From Bin5 sp965261695 (GTDB lineage: Bacteria; Chloroflexota; Anaerolineae; Caldilineales; Caldilineaceae): a stretch of 64,000 bases of DNA. The notes under the pieces were generated by a model that worked only from the letters and a program-made list of their open reading frames with translations, did no database searches and had not been told where the DNA came from. Positions 57,886 through 64,000 of this stretch are shown in pieces. Numbering within the stretch: position 1 is the stretch's first letter; every line of letters starts with the position of its first letter. The stretch covers positions 2,108,001 through 2,172,000 of the forward strand of contig OZ253474.1 in the NCBI GenBank assembly GCA_965261695.1, written 5' to 3'. The position numbers were made by a program, and so were the translations under genes.

Positions 57886-60800
57886 GGTCTTGGCGGCCCC
57901 GGGTCCAGCACGCGACCGATCTCGTCCACGCCCACTTTGCGGAAGCCGTTCCGTTGGAGTTTGCGAGCGTTGTAAGAGATCTCTTTAATCTCCCCTCTCC
58001 TTCTGCGACGATCGACATTAGCTTCTTTGTGGTCATCAAGAACTACATAAGGTCCGCGGTCGGTTTTTGTCCCCATGTGTCGTACATGTACAATGCGGCG
58101 CTCCTCTCCCTCGCCGATAGCGCCCATATCGTTTTTATAGAGCCTCGTCAGCCGCTTGGCGGTGGGGTCCTTCCTGCCGGATTTGTCGGTAGGGCGGAAC
58201 TTTTCCAGGTCGAAGTCGGGCTGGTTGGCTTCGAACCTGGGGACAATAACCATCTTCCAGCTTCCGTCGCGAATCTGCCATACGTCGGCGAACTCGTTGC
58301 CATCGCGTTTGTAGCCCTTGTACGGCTTCCCGGCTTGGTCTCTGATCGGTATGACGGTCTCCTGTTCGCAGACGCGCACGCGGCGCACGGTCTGGCGGCG
58401 TTCCCCCAGGAGCACGCCTTCGTTGGCGGCACGTTCGGCGAATCGGGCAAGCGTTTCAGACGCTTTGCCGCCTTGGGCGAGGATGTCCGTCTTTGTCTGG
58501 TCCCACAACTCTATCAGCGCCTTGCGCATGTCAGGATCGCGCACAGCGTTCAGTTCGCTTTTTCTTTTGAGCGCAGACAGTTTCTTGCGGCGCACGACTC
58601 TGGACGGGCCATCTTCCGACAGTTCGACCAGTCCATAGGCGGTTTCGTTGTGCAGTTGGCCAGTCGTCTGGCCCTGGATACTCACGCGCCGGACAGTATG
58701 ACGGCTTTCCCCCAAGGGTACGCCTTCGTTAGCGGCCCGTTCGGCGAATCGGCCAGGTGTCTCAGACGCACTGCCGCCCTTCGTTTGAATCTCCGACTCG
58801 ACCTGATCCCACAGTTTTATCAGTGCCTCACGCATGGCTTGGTCGCGCACAGCCTTCAACTCGCTCTTCTCCTTGAACGCGGTCAGCTCTTTAATGCAGC
58901 GCATGCCGTGGTCTGGCTTGTAAGAGACCACGAGGCGATCCAGGATTGGCCGCAGCTGTTCGCTGTGAAAGCCTTCCCAGGGAGGCGGCGCCAAACAGGC
59001 CAGCCTTTCCACCGCAGTATGATGGCTGGACGCGGCGGCGCGGGCGAACCGCTGGAGCAGCCCCTCTGTCGTGTTGGCTACGACAAAGGCGTCGATGGCG
59101 TGGTGGCGGTGGTCGTCGCGCTGTTTGCGGACGCTCTCACCTGTATCCGCGCGCAGGATTCCTTTCAACCCCCACGCCCTACGCAGCAGATCGGTCAGAC
59201 GTCCTGGCGTTGCCCATACGCGCTGATGTCCTTCGCCCTTCTCGTTGTACAGGTGGGACAGGTAGGCGCGGGCGGTGCGGGAAAAATAACTCGTCTCGTT
59301 CAACTGTCGGGCCAGGAAGCGGTCCTCTTGCTCGAATCGCTCCATGGCGTCCGGGCCGAAGCGCCAACGCTTGTTGGGCCGGAAATTGGCGGTGCGAGTT
59401 AGGATTTCCTTACCGAATGCCTCGTAAGGAGAACGATTGCCCTTGGCGCGGTTGGCGGCGGCGATACAGACCACCTTGTTGGCCATCGAATCGTCCCAAG
59501 TCCTGGAGAACGGCAGGATGTGGTCTACCTGGGTCTGGTTGGAAACTACCATGGCAAAGGATAAGGTGCGGCCGGTGTAAGGGCATACACAGACCGCACC
59601 TTGTTTCTGTTCCTCCCACAGGCGCAGCTTGCGGAACAGGGCGTGGGTTGGCTTCTCCCCCGCTGCCTCCAAACACTCCGTATGACGCTGGTTGCGCTCT
59701 TCGTTTTTCCGTCCTTCCTGCTCGTAGTGACGGCGTTGTTCGAGATTGGACTTCAGGTCGCGGGCAAGTTCGATTGCTATCTCCTCGGGTTTGCCGTAGA
59801 CCTCAATCAGACGGTTGACCACGCGGCGGAGCTGGTTCAAGCCGATGTGAACGGTGGGATTGGGGAAGCGCCCATAGCGGGCCTCCTCCCCGTCCTTGTG
59901 CGAATCTTTGGTCGGGTTTGCCCCCACTGCATCACGCTCCAGTACCTTGCCGTAGTAGGGCAAGCGGTCCAGGGCGGCGCTGCTGCGAAAATCCGAGTGG
60001 TGGGAATAGCCGGCGTCTGTTACGGCTTCCGAGTAGATCCGCCCTTTCTCCAAGTGGGGGAGGATCTTGCGGATGGCCCTTTCACTCAGGTCGCCGTAGC
60101 CGGTTGGCAGGGAGACGTTGGCGACGGCTATGGCCTGCGATTCGGTCAGTCCCCACTCCTTTACGGCTTTGTGCTGGATGGTCTCCGGTTCCTCTGTATT
60201 GAGCAGCGTCCCTACGATTTCGTTGCGTTCTTCAAGGGAAAGGTTACGCCAGCGGCTGCTAAAAAGTTCTTTCTGCTTCAAGAGTCTGGTGACTTCGTCA
60301 CACTGGATCTTCTTGCGTCCGCCGCGCGCCAAGTTGAAGTTGACATCTGAAGGGAGTGATTGCGAAGACTTCAAGCCCGTGTTAGGCCTTTCGAATGCGA
60401 AGTCCGAGCCCGACCGCAGTCGTTGCAGAACGCCTTCCCTCTCTTCTTGATTGAGTGAGCGTTCCGGCTCCGAAGAGATCTGCACTTTCAGATTGTTGAC
60501 CTCCTGGAGTATACGAAATTCCTGAAATATCGGTAATGCTCTAGCCGCTCGTTTTTTTCTGCTTTCAAATTCAAATTGGCACCAGCCCGGTTCCACCGGT
60601 TGCAGAGGCCGCTGGTAGAAGATGATGTTGCGCAGAATGTCCCACTGGTCGGGGGACAGAGTGTGATGTTCCTCCTGCTCTTGCCGTATCTTATCGAACT
60701 CCTCCTGGTACATGGTCCGGTCCGGGTATAGTCCCAATTCCTCGCGGGCGCGGACCGTCTCGCGCTGCGCGTGCCGCCGCGCCAAGAACTCGCCCAGGGT

Positions 60801-61307
60801 GCGGGTGCCGCTTTCTTCGATTCGGCGGCGCAATCCCTCTATCGCGGCGCCTATCTTTTTCTTCTCGTCTGCTTCTTCACTGACCGACTTGCGGTTGGAT
60901 TTGAAGCCGCGTCGCTGGTCAAGGTGAAAGAGCGCGCGCCCCAATTCGAAGGGGCGGAGGGATTGGTCCAGGGCGCGCGCCCGGAGTGAATAGGGATCGA
61001 GATGTTGCAGTTCCTTGCGCGCTTCCGGGTCCGGCGGCATAAGACCGAACTCGACAAGGGCTTGTATCAGTTCGCCGCGCCGCATCAGGTAGCGGTCCCG
61101 GCGGCGGCGCTGGCCGCGTGCGGTGCGGCGGGCTACGGCATTGGAGGTTTTGTCGGTCGAGTTGCGCCCGTCAGGGAAAATACGGACACCCATGTCCAGT
61201 ACCCCGCAAGGATGGCCCTGAGCGTCGAGGTTGACCGCGGCCCACCCAATCGAGTTGGTGCCAAGATCAAGGCCGAGACGGTATTTCTTATCCTTTGTAT
61301 CAGTCAT
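57882..61307 (-). CDS. cas9: Cas9 (type II-C) with an internal C-terminal duplication
   Basis: An RNA-guided nuclease of 1,141 aa from ATG 61307, which has AGGGA just upstream and leads into YRLGLDLGTNSIGWAAV; an in-frame ATG at 61358 would add 17 residues. RuvC-I Asp14, the arginine-rich bridge helix (VARRTARGQRRRRDRYLMRR), RuvC-II Glu513 (EEIAIELARDLK), HNH His596 (QVDHILPFSRTWDDSMANKV) and RuvC-III His-His...Asp739 (HHAIDAF) are all present, so both nuclease sites look active. Unusual: residues ~808-878 and ~910-980 are about two thirds identical, separated by 102 codons, with TGQLHNETAYGLVEL between. Typical II-C Cas9 proteins have this segment once. C-terminal residues ~985-1,120 form the PAM-interacting part (YKGYKRDGNEFADVWQIRDG). 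Confidence 0.97.
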   Translation of the reverse strand: MTDTKDKKYRLGLDLGTNSIGWAAVNLDAQGHPCGVLDMGVRIFPDGRNSTDKTSNAVARRTARGQRRRRDRYLMRRGELIQALVEFGLMPPDPEARKELQHLDPYSLRARALDQSLRPFELGRALFHLDQRRGFKSNRKSVSEEADEKKKIGAAIEGLRRRIEESGTRTLGEFLARRHAQRETVRAREELGLYPDRTMYQEEFDKIRQEQEEHHTLSPDQWDILRNIIFYQRPLQPVEPGWCQFEFESRKKRAARALPIFQEFRILQEVNNLKVQISSEPERSLNQEEREGVLQRLRSGSDFAFERPNTGLKSSQSLPSDVNFNLARGGRKKIQCDEVTRLLKQKELFSSRWRNLSLEERNEIVGTLLNTEEPETIQHKAVKEWGLTESQAIAVANVSLPTGYGDLSERAIRKILPHLEKGRIYSEAVTDAGYSHHSDFRSSAALDRLPYYGKVLERDAVGANPTKDSHKDGEEARYGRFPNPTVHIGLNQLRRVVNRLIEVYGKPEEIAIELARDLKSNLEQRRHYEQEGRKNEERNQRHTECLEAAGEKPTHALFRKLRLWEEQKQGAVCVCPYTGRTLSFAMVVSNQTQVDHILPFSRTWDDSMANKVVCIAAANRAKGNRSPYEAFGKEILTRTANFRPNKRWRFGPDAMERFEQEDRFLARQLNETSYFSRTARAYLSHLYNEKGEGHQRVWATPGRLTDLLRRAWGLKGILRADTGESVRKQRDDHRHHAIDAFVVANTTEGLLQRFARAAASSHHTAVERLACLAPPPWEGFHSEQLRPILDRLVVSYKPDHGMRCIKELTAFKEKSELKAVRDQAMREALIKLWDQVESEIQTKGGSASETPGRFAERAANEGVPLGESRHTVRRVSIQGQTTGQLHNETAYGLVELSEDGPSRVVRRKKLSALKRKSELNAVRDPDMRKALIELWDQTKTDILAQGGKASETLARFAERAANEGVLLGERRQTVRRVRVCEQETVIPIRDQAGKPYKGYKRDGNEFADVWQIRDGSWKMVIVPRFEANQPDFDLEKFRPTDKSGRKDPTAKRLTRLYKNDMGAIGEGEERRIVHVRHMGTKTDRGPYVVLDDHKEANVDRRRRRGEIKEISYNARKLQRNGFRKVGVDEIGRVLDPGPPRP

Positions 61308-61318
61308 AGCATCCCTTT

Positions 61319-61358
61319 TTGCTTGAAGATTGGATTGGTGATACACTTCCACTGTCAA
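61319..61358. promoter_or_regulatory. Candidate divergent promoters of cas9 and tracrRNA
   Basis: Toward tracrRNA: TTGCTT (61319-61324), 17 bp, extended -10 TGATACACT (to 61347). Toward cas9 on the minus strand: TTGACA (61358-61353), 18 bp, TCCAAT (61334-61329). They overlap, so the two transcripts may compete. A repeat-derived TATAAT at 61390-61385 also points to cas9 but has lost its -35. Confidence 0.45.
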
Positions 61359-61384
61359 AGGTTCCTGCTGAAAGTGTTAACGGT

Positions 61385-61473
61385 ATTATAGCCGATGGGA
61401 GATCGGGGAGTTTCCGTTAACAAGCTTCAGCAAAAGATGAGGAGGCGTGGCTACGGCCCGCCTCTTTCTTTTT
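61385..61473 (+). ncRNA. tracrRNA
   Basis: Bases 61385-61410 are a 26-nt perfect complement of repeat positions 11-36. Then TTT faces TTG as an internal loop. CCG and AAC (61114-61121 of this block, i.e. 61414-61421) pair with repeat positions 5-7 and 1-3, giving the lower stem-bulge-upper stem seen in Cas9 guide duplexes. The 3' end is a hairpin, GAGGCG (61442-61447) with CGCCTC (61459-61464), followed by TTTCTTTTT. The 5' end is uncertain and may lie near 61354. Confidence 0.9.
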
Positions 61474-61848
61474 GGGCAGTGATCATAAGGCAAGTGGTGA
61501 GAAACGAGGGTTCATTGCCAAGTCATGGTCAATGATAGATCACTTTTATACCCATACGATGGCAAGTATTCCTCCCTTCAGGTTCGACAATAGAGATATA
61601 AGAACGACGGTCGTCGGGGGAAAGAATTTGTGTTCATAGGAGAAAAGTGCGCCTCCGTATCGTCAAGCGGAATTTTACTGAATCTGGCGGCAGACTGCAA
61701 GGACAGTCCATCTGCCGCGACCGCCGGCTCCATTCGCATGCGCCGTGTTGCAGGCGCTCCACCTCCCGCTATATGAAGGCAGTCAGGCCTATGCTAGAAT
61801 GGCCTGTGCCGCGTCTCATCTTCAATTGCCGTCTCTGTCGAGGAAAAC
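61474..61848. other. Intergenic gap of 375 bp
   Basis: It lies between the tracrRNA terminator and the dynamin-like gene. It is AT-richer than its surroundings. No gene, repeat or clear regulatory site was recognised apart from the GAGGA ribosome site at its end. Confidence 0.5.
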
Positions 61849-63702
61849 GTGCAGCAGGTATTGACCGCTGAGCAGGGCCGTATCTTACAGGATGAGCGCC
61901 GCCTGCTGGCCGACCTGCAGGTGGCCTTGACGCGCCTGGACGCGCCCGACGCCGACCTGGTCCTGATCCGCAATGCCCTGGCCCAGCTGGAAGAGCTGTT
62001 CCTGATGGTGGTCGTGGGCGAATTCAACGCCGGCAAGAGCGCGGTCATCAACGCGCTGCTGGGCGGCGACTATCTGCCCGAAGGCGTCGTGCCGACCACC
62101 AGTGAACTGGTTCTGATTCGCCACAGCGATGCCGCTGAACAGCCGGGCGCAGAACTGGGCATGGCGGTGCGCCGTCTGCCCGTCCCCTGGCTGCAGGAGG
62201 TCAACCTGGTCGATACGCCGGGCACCAACGCTGTCATCCGCCTGCACCAGGAGCTGACCGAGCATTTCGTGCCCCGCAGCGACCTCGTCCTCTTCGTCAC
62301 CAGCGCCGACCGACCCTTCAGCGAATCGGAGCGCGCCTTCCTGCAACAGATCCGCGACTGGGGCAAGAAGATCGTGATCGTGGTCAACAAGATCGAACTG
62401 CTGACCTCGGAGGCGGAGCAGCGCCAGGTGCTGGAGTTTGTGCGCCAGAACGCGCACGAACTGCTCGGCATCGCGCCGGCGATCTTCGCGGTCAGCGCGC
62501 GCCTGGCGCTGGAAGCCAAAAGGCGAGGAGTGAGTGAAGAGGAGAGAGAGGAGAGAGAAGCCCCCGCTCCGCATAGAACAGCCGTGAACGAGACACCAAG
62601 CGACTCGAATACACCCTCCCGCTCCTCAACCCTCAACCCTGACCCCTCGAACTGGCAGCGCAGCCAGTTCGGCGCCCTGGAACAACACATCCTCGATTTT
62701 CTCGATGCCGGGGAACGGGTGCGCCTGCAACTCTCCAACCCGATCGGCATCGCCGCAGCGCTGATCGCCAACTACCAGGAGGTGATCAGGCAGCGCCAGG
62801 AACTGCTCAAAGGCGATTTTCAGGCGCTGGACGCCATCGACCAGCAGTTGGCGGCCTACCAGAACGACATGCGCCGCGACTTCCGCTACCAGAGCGACCG
62901 CGTCGATAACGTCCTCCATGAAATGGCCGAACGGGGCGACCGCTTCTTCGACGAGAATCTGCGCATCACCCGCGTCGTCGAACTGGTGAACAGCGCGCGG
63001 CTGCGCGGTGAATTCGAGCGCCGCGTCCTCGCCGACACCAGCCGCGCCATCGAGCGCCACGTCAACCAACTGATCGACTGGCTCATCGACCGCGACTACC
63101 GCCAGTGGCAGGCGGTGATGGAGTTCATCGAGAGCCGCTCCCTCCAGCACACGGACCAGATGATCGGCCGCGTGCGCGGCGAGTTTGACTTCAACCGTCA
63201 GAATCTGCTCAAAAGCATCGGGCGCAGCGCGCAGGAGGTCGTCGACTCCTACGACCGCGAGGCGGAGGCCCTCAAGCTGGCCCAGGAGGTGCAGCGGGCG
63301 ATCATCCAGACGGCCGCGGTCGAGGCCGGCGCGATCGGACTCGGCGCCATCCTGGTCGTCATCCTCAACACGACCTTCCTCGACGTGACCGGCATCCTCG
63401 GCGCCAGCGCGCTCGCCGCGCTCGGCCTCTACGTGCTCCCCTATCGGCGCCAGAAAGTGAAGGCGCAACTGCGCGCCCGCATCGGCGATCTGCGGCGGCG
63501 GCTCGACACCGCCATCACCCAGCAATTCGAATCGGAGTTGACAGCCAGTGTGCAGCGGATCCGGGAGGCGATTGCGCCTTACACCCGCTTTGTGCGCGTG
63601 GAGCGCGAGAAGCTGGAGACGCTGGCGGCCGAATTGCAGCGCGCTGAAGGTGAGTGCAAAGGGTTGCGCCGCAGTGTGGAGGAGTTGGTCGCCAGCCACT
63701 GA
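61849..63702 (+). CDS. Bacterial dynamin-like GTPase
   Basis: A 617-aa membrane-remodelling-type GTPase. G1 is VVVGEFNAGKSAVINALLGG, G2 PTTS, G3 LVDTPGTN, G4 VNKIEL. The helical stalk follows, with a hydrophobic pair near residues 485-540 (AGAIGLGAILVVILNTTFLD, GILGASALAALGLYVLP), probably a membrane paddle as in other bacterial dynamin-like proteins. The start is GTG 61849 after GAGGA. Residues ~225-270 are a disordered insert (EEEREEREAPAP, NTPSRSSTLNPDPSN) whose DNA resembles intergenic GAGGAGTGAGTG tracts elsewhere in the window. It may act in membrane repair or stress, but this is not shown. Confidence 0.88.
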   Translation: MQQVLTAEQGRILQDERRLLADLQVALTRLDAPDADLVLIRNALAQLEELFLMVVVGEFNAGKSAVINALLGGDYLPEGVVPTTSELVLIRHSDAAEQPGAELGMAVRRLPVPWLQEVNLVDTPGTNAVIRLHQELTEHFVPRSDLVLFVTSADRPFSESERAFLQQIRDWGKKIVIVVNKIELLTSEAEQRQVLEFVRQNAHELLGIAPAIFAVSARLALEAKRRGVSEEEREEREAPAPHRTAVNETPSDSNTPSRSSTLNPDPSNWQRSQFGALEQHILDFLDAGERVRLQLSNPIGIAAALIANYQEVIRQRQELLKGDFQALDAIDQQLAAYQNDMRRDFRYQSDRVDNVLHEMAERGDRFFDENLRITRVVELVNSARLRGEFERRVLADTSRAIERHVNQLIDWLIDRDYRQWQAVMEFIESRSLQHTDQMIGRVRGEFDFNRQNLLKSIGRSAQEVVDSYDREAEALKLAQEVQRAIIQTAAVEAGAIGLGAILVVILNTTFLDVTGILGASALAALGLYVLPYRRQKVKAQLRARIGDLRRRLDTAITQQFESELTASVQRIREAIAPYTRFVRVEREKLETLAAELQRAEGECKGLRRSVEELVASH

Positions 63703-63721
63703 ACCATTGGCCCCTGCCTTT

Positions 63722-64000
63722 ATGACGCTCTCGATCTCCCTTCTGCCGCTGGACGCGTCCCTGCACGCCGACGCGCTCCAGCAAATCTACCAACTGTCGC
63801 CGGCCTATTGGGCGATGTATCACTTGGCCCAGGCGCCGGCCGGGCAGGCCGCGCGCGACCTCGCCGCCATCGAGGACGAGCCGGGACGTATGGGGCTGGG
63901 GATCGCGGCGGCGAATGAACCGGGCAACCCCCAGGCCGGCGCGCAACTGGTTGGCCTGATCGACTTCCGCCTGCACTGGCCGGACCCCGATACCGCCTAC
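63722..64000 (+). CDS. GNAT-family N-acetyltransferase, 3' end outside window
   Basis: 93 codons are visible. The opening ISLLPLDASLHADALQQIYQ, then SPAYWAMYHLAQAPAGQAAR and LGIAAANEPGN, LVGLIDFRLHWPDPDTAY fit the N-terminal part of a GNAT acetyltransferase. The acetyl-CoA-binding motif lies beyond the window. The ATG at 63722 comes 19 bases after the dynamin stop without a clear ribosome site, so the two may be translationally linked. The acceptor substrate is unknown. Confidence 0.72.
   Translation, partial: MTLSISLLPLDASLHADALQQIYQLSPAYWAMYHLAQAPAGQAARDLAAIEDEPGRMGLGIAAANEPGNPQAGAQLVGLIDFRLHWPDPDTAY

Noticed and set aside
58363..58890. Cas9 duplication as an assembly artefact
   Set aside because: The copies differ at about a third of residues and at many silent positions, so they cannot be a collapsed or doubled read segment.
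57954..59402. Open frame of 482 codons opposite cas9
   Set aside because: No family features; Cas9 on the other strand is certain.
62626..63699. Open frame of 357 codons opposite the dynamin-like gene
   Set aside because: Antisense shadow; the GTPase motifs define the real strand.

Overview
This is a high-GC chromosomal segment that most resembles a Chloroflexota bacterium of the Caldilineaceae type, probably host- or sponge-associated. That assignment is inferred from gene content: several phytanoyl-CoA dioxygenases, a sulfatase, GH32-like hydrolases, plant-type LRR proteins and a Gram-positive-style SOS box beside ordinary housekeeping genes. No rRNA gene and no insertion sequence were seen.

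Layout. (1) 0-5.5 kb: intact metabolic genes (CbiX-like chelatase, glycerol-dehydrogenase-like enzyme, fused CoA-transferase, purN, F420-type LLM oxidoreductase). (2) 5.7-22.3 kb: an eroding accessory island. A secreted protease, a sulfatase, two GH32-like hydrolases, an ICMT-type methyltransferase and an oligopeptide ABC permease are all broken by in-frame stops, frameshifts or truncation. Intact genes among them are an MFS transporter, a nitrilase, a PhyH dioxygenase and a lipoprotein/response-regulator/histidine-kinase unit. (3) 22.3-26.5 kb: an intact run of inositol-dehydrogenase-like, two PhyH and DegT aminotransferase genes. (4) 26.7-39.3 kb: core genes (PstS-like lipoprotein, uppP, tgt, Uma2-family protein, recA with a LexA operator, EamA transporter, GT2 plus DUF2142 pair, MazG, tRNA-Arg). 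(5) 39.4-47.7 kb: paralogous secreted proteins built from LRR, trypsin, SH3b and a recurring beta-rich module; two copies are damaged. (6) 47.7-55.5 kb: uvrA (second LexA box), NUDIX, Gfo/Idh/MocA, M20 peptidase and a TIM-barrel isomerase. (7) 55.5-61.5 kb: a complete type II-C CRISPR-Cas locus. (8) 61.8-64 kb: a dynamin-like GTPase and a GNAT gene cut by the window end.

The CRISPR locus is the most distinctive part. The order is array, cas2, cas1, cas9, tracrRNA. Cas9 keeps its RuvC and HNH residues but carries an internal duplication of about 70 residues in the C-terminal (wedge/PAM-side) region. A tracrRNA gene with a 26-nt perfect anti-repeat and a terminator lies divergently upstream of cas9. 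Each of the 17 repeats carries a sigma70-like promoter ending in TATAAT at the repeat's last base, so each spacer could be transcribed on its own, as known for Neisseria II-C arrays.

The housekeeping genes (purN, tgt, recA, uvrA, cas genes) have clean reading frames while lesions concentrate in accessory genes. This argues for real gene decay, although some single-base indels in C/G runs could be assembly error.
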